A DNA stretch of 64,000 nucleotides from Limosilactobacillus sp. WILCCON 0051. GTDB taxonomy: Bacteria; Bacillota; Bacilli; Lactobacillales; Lactobacillaceae. Position 1 is the first letter of the stretch. The number at the start of each line of letters is the position of its first letter. Shown piece after piece: positions 8,085 through 16,797 of the stretch. Position numbers and translations under genes: made by a program. The notes beneath the pieces are model-generated. The model made no database searches and was not told where the DNA came from. It saw only the letters and a program-made list of their open reading frames with translations. The stretch lies in the NCBI RefSeq assembly GCF_039955095.1, contig NZ_CP154878.1:620001-684000 (forward strand), in the 5' to 3' direction.

Positions 8085-8936
8085 ATGAAAAAAATCGCAA
8101 TTAAGAAACAATGGGTCAATGAGCATCGGCAGCTATTTCGCTGTTCAGTCTGTCAGGCACCAATCAAGGGCGTTTTTGAAAACAGTCTGGTCTGTAAGCA
8201 AGGGCATGCCATTGATTTTAACAAGCATGGCTATCTTTATTTTTTGAATAATGGCAATGGTACCGACTATGATCGGACGATGTTTGAAGCCAGACGCCGC
8301 ATGCTGAGCGCAGGACTGTTCCTGCCAATGCTTAAGCAGATCAATGCCGCGATGCCAGACCAGCCACAGACGATCCTGGACGTTGGTACGGGTGAGGGAA
8401 CGCCGCTTTTTCAATTAGAGAATTTGCGGAATCAAAAAGATGCTGCTATTGGTTTTGACATTTCAAAGGCCGGCGTGCAGTTAGCTACTCAGCTGCCAGG
8501 CAAGCTGTTTTTTTGCGTAGCAGATCTGCGCCGGCTGCCGTTTGCGGACGCGTCGTTTGATCAGGTGATGGAGCTTTTTTCACCATCTGATTATCAAGAA
8601 TTTGATCGGATCCTCAAGCCAGGCGGTCAGCTTTTAAAAATCATTCCCAACGCCAACTATCTAATCGAATTGCGTCACCTTTTATACGATCAGAACGATC
8701 AGCATGCAGCCTACGACAATACACCAGTAGTTGAGCGCTTTATGCAGCATTACCAGCAGGCCAGGATCGTACCGCTTCAATATCAGTTTGAGATTCCGCT
8801 GGGGCTGGCTAAAGATTTGGTAGAGATGTCGCCGCTGCATTGGGGCCGCAATGCGAAACAGCTTGATGAAAGCGATTTATCATCATTAAAACAAGTTACC
8901 GTTGACGTCAGCTTGTTAATCGGTAAAAAAATTTGA
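8085..8936 (+). CDS. rlmA: 23S rRNA (guanine-N1)-methyltransferase RlmA family
   Basis: RlmA enzymes methylate G745 or G748 in helix 35 of 23S rRNA. In Gram-positives the RlmA(II) type targets G748 and can affect tylosin-type macrolide sensitivity. The 283-residue protein has the zinc site C20-x2-C23...C37-x3-H41 and a class I SAM domain with ILDVGTGEGT (about 88-97) followed by VMELFSPSDYQEFDRILKPGG. The ATG at 8085 follows GAAAGGA; the in-frame ATG at 8061 lacks a ribosome site. It is probably a single gene; the next gene has its own leader. Confidence 0.9.
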   Translation: MKKIAIKKQWVNEHRQLFRCSVCQAPIKGVFENSLVCKQGHAIDFNKHGYLYFLNNGNGTDYDRTMFEARRRMLSAGLFLPMLKQINAAMPDQPQTILDVGTGEGTPLFQLENLRNQKDAAIGFDISKAGVQLATQLPGKLFFCVADLRRLPFADASFDQVMELFSPSDYQEFDRILKPGGQLLKIIPNANYLIELRHLLYDQNDQHAAYDNTPVVERFMQHYQQARIVPLQYQFEIPLGLAKDLVEMSPLHWGRNAKQLDESDLSSLKQVTVDVSLLIGKKI

Positions 8937-8944
8937 TTAATTAA

Positions 8945-8973
8945 TTGTTTTTTTTAAGTGATGGTAGTATATT
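8945..8973 (+). promoter_or_regulatory. Putative promoter of the trmL leader RNA
   Basis: TTGTTT (8945-8950) and TATATT (8968-8973) are 17 bp apart. Transcription would start near 8981, directly before the structured leader. Confidence 0.5.
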
Positions 8974-8980
8974 ATCTTAT

Positions 8981-9086
8981 AGAAATCGTTTGACTGAGGA
9001 CATCGATTTAATCGTTGGCATTGGTCAAAGAGTACTTCATTAAAGCAGCGTTTCGCCGTGCCCACACCGAGACCCTGCTTTTTTTA
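8981..9086 (+). ncRNA. Candidate structured leader or small RNA ending in a terminator, upstream of trmL
   Basis: About 105 nt between a putative promoter and a T run hold two hairpins. The first pairs TTTGACT (8989-8995) with GGTCAAA (9023-9029) and has an inner CGAT/ATCG helix. The second is a long terminator stem, AAGCAG (9043-9048) with CTGCTT (9075-9080), extended by a CGTTTCG/CGAGACC helix with one mismatch, then seven T's. The trmL start lies only 32 nt beyond. This suits either an attenuator controlling trmL-ftsK or an independent small RNA. I recognise no known riboswitch or T-box in it. Confidence 0.5.
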
Positions 9087-9116
9087 TTGCCTTTTTTAGG
9101 AGAGAGAAGACTGACT

Positions 9117-9626
9117 ATGACTAATCATATTGTGCTGTTTGAACCCTTGTTTCCGGCTAATACCGGCAATATTGCCAGAACCTGCGCCGGAACCGACACT
9201 GTTTTGCATTTGATCAAGCCCCTTGGTTTTTCCACGGATGACAAGCATATGAAGCGTGCCGGTCTGGATTATTGGGACAAGGTTAAGGTTGTCTATCATG
9301 AGGATCTGCTTGATTTTATGGCAACGGTTCCTAATCTTGATCAGCTGTATCTGGTTTCAAAGTTTGCCGAACGCGACTATACTGAAGTTGACTACCGTTT
9401 GCCTGGCGATCACTACTTTTTGTTTGGCAAGGAAACGACTGGCTTGCCGGAACCGTTTATGCGGCGCTATCCGCAAAGCTGTATTCGGATTCCGCAAGAC
9501 GACAACAACATTCGCGCGCTTAATCTTTCCAACAGCGCGGCGATTGTTATTTATGAAGCGCTTCGTCAACAAGGATTTCCTAAATTAGCCCGTGTGCATC
9601 GCTATTCAGACGATAAGCTGAAATAA
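9117..9626 (+). CDS. trmL: tRNA (cytidine/uridine-34 2'-O)-methyltransferase TrmL
   Basis: TrmL methylates the ribose of the wobble nucleotide 34 in tRNA-Leu isoacceptors. The 169-residue SPOUT (trefoil knot) protein has all three motifs: NTGNIARTCAGT near the N-terminus, FLFGKETTGLP in the middle and RALNLSNSAAIVIYEALRQ at the C-terminal knot. The ATG at 9117 follows TAGGAGAGA and matches family length. A longer in-frame reading from 9015 would run through the leader terminator and is rejected. It is followed after 24 bp by ftsK, probably co-transcribed. Confidence 0.94.
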   Translation: MTNHIVLFEPLFPANTGNIARTCAGTDTVLHLIKPLGFSTDDKHMKRAGLDYWDKVKVVYHEDLLDFMATVPNLDQLYLVSKFAERDYTEVDYRLPGDHYFLFGKETTGLPEPFMRRYPQSCIRIPQDDNNIRALNLSNSAAIVIYEALRQQGFPKLARVHRYSDDKLK

Positions 9627-9650
9627 TCGGTAAGGTAAAGGAGGAATTGC

Positions 9651-12017
9651 ATGGCCCGAAAAAAAACTACGACCCGACGCCGTTCCAATAAAACGGCTGC
9701 CAAGCGGCGATCAAGAAAACCAGCGCGTGACGAGCGAGCTATTCGCAGCTTAAGCGGCCTGGCCATCATTCTTTTAACGCTGACCGGTCTGTTTAAACTG
9801 GGAATCTTAGGTGCCGGCGTGCAGGATATTTTTAAGGTTTTGGTTGGTCAAAGCTATCCATTGTTAATGGCAATCGTAATCCTGTACAGTCTGGGACTGA
9901 CGATCTATGCTCAATGGCCGCGCTTTAGAAAACGCTGGGTCTGGGGAATGCTGATTTTTTATCTGGGACTCTTATTGATGCTGCATGCACGGATGTTTGA
10001 TCAATTAGGCCGCCACAGCGATTTTTGGAATCAGACCTGGAGCAGCGTAACTGCGGCAGTCTTAAATGATGATTCCAGTATGCCGATTGGCGGCGGCATG
10101 CTTGGGGCAGCGTTATATTCTGGCAGCGGTTATCTGCTTGGCAGTACTGGAACCAAGGCAGCGGCTGTTTTACTGATGATTATCGGCGTGGTGGTCTTTT
10201 TTGATCTGCCAGTGCAAAAGCTGCGTTTGGCGATTGCACAAATGCTAAAGCAGCTTAAAGAACGCTTCCATCAATTAAATGCTGAGCGGCGGGCTCGGCA
10301 AGCAGAGCGTCGGCAACGTCAGCCAAAAGAGTCAATGGCAGTGCCGAGTGCTGAAAAGGATCTGCCAACGCCGCATGCTGAACGGAAACGTGAGCAGCAA
10401 TCAAAAGAGCTGCCAGAGTTTGAAATCGGTCAATCACTGTCTGGTAAAACCGCTGCACCTGATCAGCAAAGCCGTGAGCCCCGCATTACCGTAGCCAGTG
10501 AGAATGAGCGGCCAGCATCATTGAATGCCAAGGATCAGGCCGATGTTGAACTGTCCTTGAATCGGGTTGAAGCCAAAGAGGATCAGGACTATCAATTCCC
10601 GCCGCTGGATCTTTTGACCAAAGTGAAGCCAACGGATCAAAGCGCTGATCTCGATTCGATTAAGTCCAATACGCAAAAACTGCAGGATACGTTAAAATCG
10701 TTTGGTGTCGATGCCACGGTTGAAAACGTGAACCTTGGCCCTTCCGTAACTAAATATGAGCTGCGTCCAGCAGTAGGGGTTAAGGTCAGTCGGATTACGA
10801 ATCTAGCTGATGATCTGGCCTTGGCATTGGCTGCCAAAGATATTCGGATTGAAGCACCGATTCCTGGCAAGTCATTGATCGGGATTGAGGTGCCTAATCA
10901 ACAGATTGCCACGGTAGGCTTTCGTGATATGATCGAAGCTGCTCCCCATGATGATCGACCGCTCGACGTGCCGCTTGGTCGCACGGTTACTGGTCAGGTA
11001 ATGACGGCTGATCTGACTAAGATGCCGCACCTGTTGATTGCCGGTGCAACCGGGAGCGGCAAGTCGGTTGCCATTAACGTGATCATCACCAGCATCCTGT
11101 TAAAGGCTAAGCCCAGTCAGGTCAAAATGCTGATGATCGATCCCAAGAAAGTAGAGCTAAGCGTGTATAATGGGATTCCGCATCTGCTCAGCCCAGTGGT
11201 TTCCGAACCGAAAAAAGCGGCCCGGGCATTGGGCAAGGTAGTCGGTGAAATGGAACGGCGCTATGAATTGTTTGCTGCTTTAGGCGTACGCAACCTGGAT
11301 GGCTATAATCGAATGGTTGAAAAAGAAAATCAAAGTCATGACGATCCGAATGAACAGCAGCCGACAATGCCATTGATTCTGGTAATCGTTGATGAATTGG
11401 CTGATTTGATGATGACCGTTTCTAAAGACGTTGAGGATGCCATCGTGCGAATTGCGCAAATGGGGCGGGCCGCCGGCATTCACATGATTTTGGCAACCCA
11501 GCGGCCCAGCGTTGATGTCATTACCGGTTTGATCAAGGCCAACGTTCCTTCACGAATTGCATTTGCGGTCTCCAGTGGGGTCGATTCGCGAACGATTATT
11601 GACACCAATGGAGCTGAAAAGCTGCTTGGCCGTGGCGACATGCTGTTTGAGCCAATCGATCAAAACAAGCCGATTCGAATTCAAGGCGCCTTTATTTCTG
11701 ATCATGACGTTGAGGCAGTCGTTGATTTCATCAAAAATGAGCGGCCAGCAGAGTATGATGATCAGATGATGGTTAGCGATGCCGAGATTCAGCAAGAAGA
11801 ACAAAAAGAAGATGAAGATGAGCTGTTCGGCGAAGCGCTGCAGTTTGTTGCCCAAGAGCAAAAGGCCTCAACCTCACTGATTCAGCGTCGTTTCCGCATT
11901 GGCTATAATCGAGCAGCGCGGATCATTGATGATATGGAGCAGCGTGGCTATATCGGTCCAGCTAATGGGTCCAAACCGCGTGAAGTCTATAAGAAACCAG
12001 ACTTGCCGGCGCAATAG
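9651..12017 (+). CDS. ftsK: DNA translocase FtsK/SpoIIIE
   Basis: This is a hexameric double-stranded DNA pump at the septum that clears chromosome ends and assists dimer resolution. The 788-residue protein begins with a very basic tail (about 1-25), then about four membrane segments (about 28-190), a charged Gln/Glu/Lys linker (190-310), the RecA-like motor with Walker A GATGSGKS (465-472) and LILVIVDELADLM as Walker B, and a C-terminal winged-helix gamma domain (about 725-785) that reads oriented DNA motifs. The start follows AAAGGAGGAATTGC. It is shorter than E. coli FtsK because the linker is short, as in Firmicutes. Confidence 0.96.
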   Translation: MARKKTTTRRRSNKTAAKRRSRKPARDERAIRSLSGLAIILLTLTGLFKLGILGAGVQDIFKVLVGQSYPLLMAIVILYSLGLTIYAQWPRFRKRWVWGMLIFYLGLLLMLHARMFDQLGRHSDFWNQTWSSVTAAVLNDDSSMPIGGGMLGAALYSGSGYLLGSTGTKAAAVLLMIIGVVVFFDLPVQKLRLAIAQMLKQLKERFHQLNAERRARQAERRQRQPKESMAVPSAEKDLPTPHAERKREQQSKELPEFEIGQSLSGKTAAPDQQSREPRITVASENERPASLNAKDQADVELSLNRVEAKEDQDYQFPPLDLLTKVKPTDQSADLDSIKSNTQKLQDTLKSFGVDATVENVNLGPSVTKYELRPAVGVKVSRITNLADDLALALAAKDIRIEAPIPGKSLIGIEVPNQQIATVGFRDMIEAAPHDDRPLDVPLGRTVTGQVMTADLTKMPHLLIAGATGSGKSVAINVIITSILLKAKPSQVKMLMIDPKKVELSVYNGIPHLLSPVVSEPKKAARALGKVVGEMERRYELFAALGVRNLDGYNRMVEKENQSHDDPNEQQPTMPLILVIVDELADLMMTVSKDVEDAIVRIAQMGRAAGIHMILATQRPSVDVITGLIKANVPSRIAFAVSSGVDSRTIIDTNGAEKLLGRGDMLFEPIDQNKPIRIQGAFISDHDVEAVVDFIKNERPAEYDDQMMVSDAEIQQEEQKEDEDELFGEALQFVAQEQKASTSLIQRRFRIGYNRAARIIDDMEQRGYIGPANGSKPREVYKKPDLPAQ

Positions 12018-12047
12018 GGCTAAGCTGCTTAAAATTTAATCCAGCAA

Positions 12048-12083
12048 AAAAGAGGCTTTGGCTGTTTGGCCAAAACCTCTTTA
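12048..12083 (+). terminator. Terminator of ftsK
   Basis: A stem built on AAAGAGG...CCTCTTT with an inner TTGGC/GCCAA helix. The 3' side is T-rich; it may also serve the minus-strand small gene. Confidence 0.75.
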
Positions 12084-12099
12084 TATTTATACCGATCAG

Positions 12100-12216
12100 C
12101 TAGAAGCCGAGTGAAGCGACGGCCCCTAAAATTAGGGAGCCCAGCATTGCGATCAGCATCAGCCAAACGGCCACCATAGTAATTTTTTGGAATCGGGTCT
12201 TTTTCTTGCGTTGCAT
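12100..12216 (-). CDS. DUF4044-type small membrane protein (38 aa)
   Basis: A 38-codon gene lies on the minus strand. The product has a very basic start (MQRKKKTRFQK), then a single hydrophobic helix from about residue 12 to 37 ending GAVASLGF. This matches the DUF4044 family of short Lactobacillales membrane proteins with the KKKTxFQKIT opening. The ribosome site is weak (AAAGGCGGG at a long distance). It lies between the convergent ftsK and the divergent DUF3397 gene. The function is unknown; a single-pass membrane topology with a cytoplasmic N-terminus is inferred. Confidence 0.7.
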   Translation of the reverse strand: MQRKKKTRFQKITMVAVWLMLIAMLGSLILGAVASLGF

Positions 12217-12338
12217 CGGTAAATAATCCCGCCTTTCAATTTATCCTTATCAGTTTACACATCTTAGCACCCAAATTCAAATCTGTTGTTGATCTGTGAT
12301 AGAATGAGACTTGACTAAATTTAGCGGAGGCAGTTTAA

Positions 12339-12677
12339 ATGGTAAGACAACTAATTATGGAGTTCGTTATCTTGATTGGCTATGGGATGCTGGAACGGTT
12401 AACGATTAAGCTGTTTAAACTGCCCAAGCGGCGGAATACCTGGCTTTGGGCCACGCTGCTGATGGTCTTGAGCTTTTGGAATCTGGGGTTTTATTGGTAC
12501 TGCTACGTGCTGATCGTTTGGATGCTGCTGAGTATCGGCCTGATCTTTTTACAGCTGGCGGCCGCGCATCAGTTCATCTATCGACAGTATTGGCCGGCTT
12601 TTTGGCGCGTAACGCTGGTCGTTTCAGTTGCAGCTTTCTTGGTTTCTTTAACCGGATCATATCTGCCGGTCGTTTAG
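12339..12677 (+). CDS. DUF3397 family membrane protein
   Basis: The 112-residue protein has about four predicted membrane helices (roughly 5-20, 36-55, 57-76, 88-108), with the basic stretch KLPKRR between the first two. Size, hydrophobicity and place directly upstream of mraZ match the DUF3397 family of Lactobacillales. A good ribosome site, GCGGAGGC, precedes the ATG. A terminator separates it from mraZ, so it is not part of the dcw transcript. The function is unknown. Confidence 0.75.
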   Translation: MVRQLIMEFVILIGYGMLERLTIKLFKLPKRRNTWLWATLLMVLSFWNLGFYWYCYVLIVWMLLSIGLIFLQLAAAHQFIYRQYWPAFWRVTLVVSVAAFLVSLTGSYLPVV

Positions 12678-12700
12678 AAAGAATATATGTTTAGGGTTTC

Positions 12701-12737
12701 AAAGCCGCTGTCTCGCTTCAAGGGGCAGCGGCTTTTT
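12701..12737 (+). terminator. Terminator between the DUF3397 gene and mraZ
   Basis: A perfect 10-bp stem (AAAGCCGCTG with CAGCGGCTTT) is followed by T's. It isolates the dcw cluster from upstream transcription. Confidence 0.9.
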
Positions 12738-12764
12738 TAGGCTGTACAAAATTATTAAAATCCA

Positions 12765-12789
12765 TGGTGAGAAGTGGGGGATTGTGGTA
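12765..12789 (+). promoter_or_regulatory. MraZ operator: three direct repeats at 10-bp spacing
   Basis: TGGTG (12765), TGGGG (12775) and TGGTA (12785) start exactly 10 bp apart. MraZ is known to bind TGGGN direct repeats separated by five bases and to repress the dcw cluster. Position 40 bp before the mraZ start fits autoregulation. Confidence 0.75.
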
Positions 12790-12828
12790 GACTGTATCTG
12801 TAACATTGGTCCAAAAGGGGGGATTAGT

Positions 12829-13257
12829 ATGTTCATGGGTGAATATGAACATACGATTGACGATAAGGGTCGTCTGATCATCCCCGCCAAATTTCGTTCG
12901 CAACTGGGAGACGGATTCGTCGTTACTCGTGGCTTGGATGGCTGTTTGACTGGTTATCCGCTGAGTGTCTGGCATGAATTGGAAACAAAATTAAAGTCGT
13001 TATCAATGACAAAACGCAATGCACGAGCTTTCGTGCGTTTTTTGTATGCTGCCGCGACCGAATGCCAGTTCGATAAGCAAGGACGGATCAATTTGCCAAT
13101 AGCACTGCGACAGCATGCTGCTTTAAATAAACAGTGCACGATCGTTGGAGTATCAGAGCATTTGGAAATCTGGGATACAGAACGCTGGCAGCGGTATATG
13201 GACAGTACGGCTGCAGATTTTGATCAGATTGCCGAGGATCTTGACTTCGATCTGTAG
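12829..13257 (+). CDS. mraZ: Transcriptional regulator MraZ
   Basis: MraZ is a ring-forming DNA-binding protein with two SpoVT-AbrB-type halves that represses its own dcw operon. The 142-residue product starts [23 protein letters not shown] and repeats the pattern in the second half ([10 protein letters not shown]). The ATG at 12829 follows AAAAGGGGGGAT; the in-frame extension to 12784 would cover the operator and is rejected. It is first gene of the division and cell wall cluster, 23 bp before rsmH. Confidence 0.95.
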   Translation: MFMGEYEHTIDDKGRLIIPAKFRSQLGDGFVVTRGLDGCLTGYPLSVWHELETKLKSLSMTKRNARAFVRFLYAAATECQFDKQGRINLPIALRQHAALNKQCTIVGVSEHLEIWDTERWQRYMDSTAADFDQIAEDLDFDL

Positions 13258-13280
13258 CTTGTCAGAAAGGAGGTATATTA

Positions 13281-14225
13281 ATGACTGAATTCAACCACGT
13301 TACGGTGCTGCTCAACGAAGCAGTGGCTGGTTTGAACATTAAACCAGCTGGCATTTACGTTGATGCAACGCTTGGTGGTGGCGGTCACAGTGAGGCGATC
13401 TTAAAACAGCTTACGACAGGACATCTGTACTCGTTTGATCAGGATCAGACTGCAATTGACTACAATCAAGAGCATCTTAAGCCGTACTTAAAGGCTGGCC
13501 AAGAAACCTTTATTAAGGACAATTTCCGCCATTTAAAATCGGCTTTGAATGCGCAGGGCGTAACGAGTATTGATGGCATCGTCTATGATCTTGGCGTTTC
13601 TTCGCCACAGTTTGACGATGCCAAGCGTGGTTTTAGCTATCAGCACGATGCATTGCTGGATATGCGCATGGATCAGAGCCAGTCGCTTTCAGCTATGGAA
13701 GTCGTTAATGAATGGCCATATGAACGTCTGGTCAAGATTCTGCACCGCTATGGCGAAGAAAAGTTTGCCAAGCAGATCGCGCGGGCAATCGAACGACAGC
13801 GCAAACAGGCTCCGATCAAGACCACGCTTGAACTGGCTGAAGTCGTTAAAAATGCAATCCCAGCGGCAGCTCGGCGGCACGGCGGACATCCGGCCAAAAA
13901 GAGCTTTCAAGCGATTCGCATTGCGGTCAATGATGAGCTGGGCGCCTTGGAGGACTCATTGGAGCAGGCGTTTGAGATGCTTAACGTTGGTGGCCGCATC
14001 AGTGTGATTACCTTTCAGTCACTGGAAGATCGATTGGTCAAGACAATGTTTAAAGAACAGGCATCATTGCCAGAATTACCGCCAGGATTGCCAGTAGTTC
14101 CACCGGACATGGAACCCAGCTTTAAATTGGTAAATAAAAAGCCAATCCTGCCAAGCGATATGGAACTGCGCGACAACCATCGTTCACACAGTGCCAAACT
14201 GCGGATTATTGAAAAAACTAAGTAG
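13281..14225 (+). CDS. rsmH: 16S rRNA (cytosine-1402-N4)-methyltransferase RsmH (MraW)
   Basis: RsmH methylates N4 of C1402 in the ribosomal P site. The 314-residue product carries the SAM motif [44 protein letters not shown] and [15 protein letters not shown], all family blocks. Start follows AAAGGAGGT. It is second gene of the dcw cluster, 24 bp ahead of ftsL. Confidence 0.97.
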   Translation: MTEFNHVTVLLNEAVAGLNIKPAGIYVDATLGGGGHSEAILKQLTTGHLYSFDQDQTAIDYNQEHLKPYLKAGQETFIKDNFRHLKSALNAQGVTSIDGIVYDLGVSSPQFDDAKRGFSYQHDALLDMRMDQSQSLSAMEVVNEWPYERLVKILHRYGEEKFAKQIARAIERQRKQAPIKTTLELAEVVKNAIPAAARRHGGHPAKKSFQAIRIAVNDELGALEDSLEQAFEMLNVGGRISVITFQSLEDRLVKTMFKEQASLPELPPGLPVVPPDMEPSFKLVNKKPILPSDMELRDNHRSHSAKLRIIEKTK

Positions 14226-14249
14226 AAATCAGTAAGGAACGTGTTTTAT

Positions 14250-14621
14250 ATGGCCTCAAATGCGGCAAGAAAATTAAATCAACCAACGCCTCAATTGACG
14301 CCGCGCCCTAATCAGCCGACGCCACAAGTAAAGTCTCATCAGCATCGCTTGCCGTTTTCGCCGTTTGAAAAGATTTTGATGATCTTTGGCGCTCTCGTTG
14401 CATTTTCGATGATGATCATGGTCGTAACTACCCAGCTGTCAGTCGTTAAGCAGCAGCACCGTCTGCAGAATCTGCAAACGCAGGTAGCCAATGTTAAACA
14501 GCAAAATGTCAGCGATCAGCAGGAAGTTACTACGCTGACCAGTCAAGCGCGATTGGAGCAGATTGCGCAGAAATATGGCCTCACGGATGCGAATTCAAGC
14601 GTAAGGAACGTTAATAAGTAA
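14250..14621 (+). CDS. ftsL: Cell division protein FtsL
   Basis: FtsL is a bitopic protein of the FtsL-DivIC-DivIB complex that activates septal peptidoglycan synthesis. The 123-residue product has a Pro/Gln-rich cytoplasmic tail (1-40), one membrane helix (about 43-65) and an extracellular coiled coil with heptads (about 66-100). ATG at 14250 is preferred over GTG at 14241 because AAGGAA is too close to the latter. It overlaps ftsI by one base. Identification rests on topology and position, since FtsL sequences are poorly conserved. Confidence 0.88.
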   Translation: MASNAARKLNQPTPQLTPRPNQPTPQVKSHQHRLPFSPFEKILMIFGALVAFSMMIMVVTTQLSVVKQQHRLQNLQTQVANVKQQNVSDQQEVTTLTSQARLEQIAQKYGLTDANSSVRNVNK

Positions 14622-16765
14622 TGAAAAACCAACAACAACGAACGATTGGAAAGAATCAAAAAAATCGCAAAATGTTCGGTATCGCATTATTCCTAACATT
14701 TTTCTGTATTTTTGTTCTGTTTGTCGTTCGTTTTTTTGTCATTGCAACGACCAAGGATGTCCAAAATCGAAATTTACAGACGATGGCCAGTCGAATGTAC
14801 ACCTCGAAACGAATTATTGAGGCCAAAAGAGGTACGATCTATGATGCACAGGGCAATGCACTGGCTCAGGATACCAAAACCTATACCGTAACAGCGGTCT
14901 TGAGTCATCAAAGTCTGACTGCCAAGGGAAAGCCTAATTACGTAACCAATAAGAAAAAGGCAGCTAAAGTCCTGGCTAAGTATCTGGATATCACGGAAAA
15001 AAAGGCCTTGTCGATCATGTCGCCAAAGCGCAAGAACGTTTACCAGGTTGAGTTCGGTACGGCTGGCAGCGGTATTTCAGTCAGCACGATGAAAAAAATC
15101 AAGGCCCAGCACGTTACGGGACTGCAGTTTACGTCAACGCCTGCTCGCCAGTATCCGGCCGGCGAATTTGCCAGTCAATTGATTGGTCTGGCTACTGCCA
15201 AGACCAATGACAAGACTGGTCAGACCAAGCTGGTTGGGCGACTGGGATTAGAAAGCTATTTCAATAAGAACCTGACCGGTATCAACGGCCTAAAGGAAAT
15301 CAAGCAGGACGTCTATGGCTATCAGCTGGCTGACAGTCAGGTAAAGGGCCGTCCTGCCAAAGATGGCGCCGACGTCTATACGACTTTGGATAATCGAACG
15401 CAGCAGCAGCTTGAGACTTTAATTACCAAAGCTGAAAAAGAAACACAGGCCAGTTCAATGACCGCCGTAGTTATGGAGGCCAAGACCGGCAAGATCCTGG
15501 CAGCAACGCAGCGGCCTAATGTCAATTCATCAACTCCGGTCTGGCGCAATGCCTTGGTACAAGATACCTATGAACCGGGATCAACAATGAAGGTTTTGGC
15601 ACTGGCGGCGGCAATTGATTCTGGCAACTTTAACCCCGAGGCCGTGTACAAGTCGGGGACCTGGGAGCTTGGCGGCGGTAAGATCACTGACTGGAATACG
15701 GCCGGTTGGGGCAATATTACATATAAGGAAGGATTTTATCGTTCCAGTAACGTTGCCTTTGCCCACATTGAACAGGACATGGGATCAGCTACCTGGAAAA
15801 AGTACATCCAAAAGTTTGGGCTGTTGAAAAATGTCGGCGTTTATGGCATGAGTGGTGAATCCAAAGGCTATACGAGCTATAAGGGGACGCTGGAACAAGC
15901 CAACACGGCGTTTGGTCAGGGGATTACCGTCAACGTGATGCAGATGATGCAGGCTTTTTCAGCCATTGCCAATAAGGGTACGATGGTCAAGCCCTACTTC
16001 ATCAAAAAAGTCGTAGCCAGTGATGGAAAGACGATTGAAAAAACCAAACCGCAAACGATCGGTCATCCAGTCAGCCAGGCTACGGCAAAAAAGGTGCTCC
16101 ATTATATGCAAGGCGTCATCTATAACAAGAATGGGACCGGCCAAGTATATAAGATCAGCGGCTATCGGATTGCTGGTAAGACTGGGACGGCCCAGATCGG
16201 CAGCTCGCATGGTTATGAAACCGGGAGTACCAACTACCTGTATTCTTTTGTCGGGATGGCACCAGCTAAAAATCCAAAATACGTTGTCTATATTACAATG
16301 AAACAGCCACAGCACATTACCAAAGCCGCCGAGCAGTACATGGCCGAGGTAGTCAATCCAGTCACCAAGCAGCTTTTGGACCGAGCAGCGGCCAAGGATT
16401 CTAAGCACCAGGGCGTCGTCAAGCTGCCAAATGTTGTTGGAATGAGTGCGGCTGATGCGCAAAAGAAGCTGCAGAACAAGAAACTGAACGTGGTTGTTTT
16501 AGGGAATGGCCAAAAAGTCAAAAAGCAGTCGGCCGCTAAAGGCAGCAGCGTGATTATCAATGAGCGCGTCTTTTTGTTGACTGGCGGGCAGGTTACGATG
16601 CCGGATATTTCTGGCTGGTCACAGGCCGATGTCAGCCGGTTTGCTCAGCTGATGGGGCTTAAATTAAAATCAACTGGTGGTGGCTATGCCGTTTCACAAA
16701 GCATCAAGGCCAACACGGTCCTTAAAGAGGGAGCAGCCTTGCAGGTCCGCTACAAGGCAAAATAA
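14621..16765 (+). CDS. ftsI: Septal penicillin-binding protein (FtsI/PBP2x type) with PASTA domains
   Basis: This is the class B transpeptidase that cross-links septal peptidoglycan with FtsW. The 714-residue protein has a membrane anchor (about 20-42), a dimerisation domain with RGTIYDAQGNALA, and a transpeptidase domain with active Ser321 (STMK), SSN at 375-377 and KTGTA from 520. Two PASTA modules (about 595-655 and 656-713) bind muropeptide or beta-lactam. ATG at 14621 overlaps the ftsL stop. It is the expected dcw penicillin-binding protein of lactobacilli, often called pbp2B or pbpX. Confidence 0.95.
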   Translation: MKNQQQRTIGKNQKNRKMFGIALFLTFFCIFVLFVVRFFVIATTKDVQNRNLQTMASRMYTSKRIIEAKRGTIYDAQGNALAQDTKTYTVTAVLSHQSLTAKGKPNYVTNKKKAAKVLAKYLDITEKKALSIMSPKRKNVYQVEFGTAGSGISVSTMKKIKAQHVTGLQFTSTPARQYPAGEFASQLIGLATAKTNDKTGQTKLVGRLGLESYFNKNLTGINGLKEIKQDVYGYQLADSQVKGRPAKDGADVYTTLDNRTQQQLETLITKAEKETQASSMTAVVMEAKTGKILAATQRPNVNSSTPVWRNALVQDTYEPGSTMKVLALAAAIDSGNFNPEAVYKSGTWELGGGKITDWNTAGWGNITYKEGFYRSSNVAFAHIEQDMGSATWKKYIQKFGLLKNVGVYGMSGESKGYTSYKGTLEQANTAFGQGITVNVMQMMQAFSAIANKGTMVKPYFIKKVVASDGKTIEKTKPQTIGHPVSQATAKKVLHYMQGVIYNKNGTGQVYKISGYRIAGKTGTAQIGSSHGYETGSTNYLYSFVGMAPAKNPKYVVYITMKQPQHITKAAEQYMAEVVNPVTKQLLDRAAAKDSKHQGVVKLPNVVGMSAADAQKKLQNKKLNVVVLGNGQKVKKQSAAKGSSVIINERVFLLTGGQVTMPDISGWSQADVSRFAQLMGLKLKSTGGGYAVSQSIKANTVLKEGAALQVRYKAK

Positions 16766-16797
16766 AACCATATGAGAATTGATTCTAGGAGGATATT

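Noticed and set aside
9015..9116. N-terminal extension of TrmL in the same frame
   Set aside because: It would translate through the leader terminator and has no ribosome site; the family start is at 9117.
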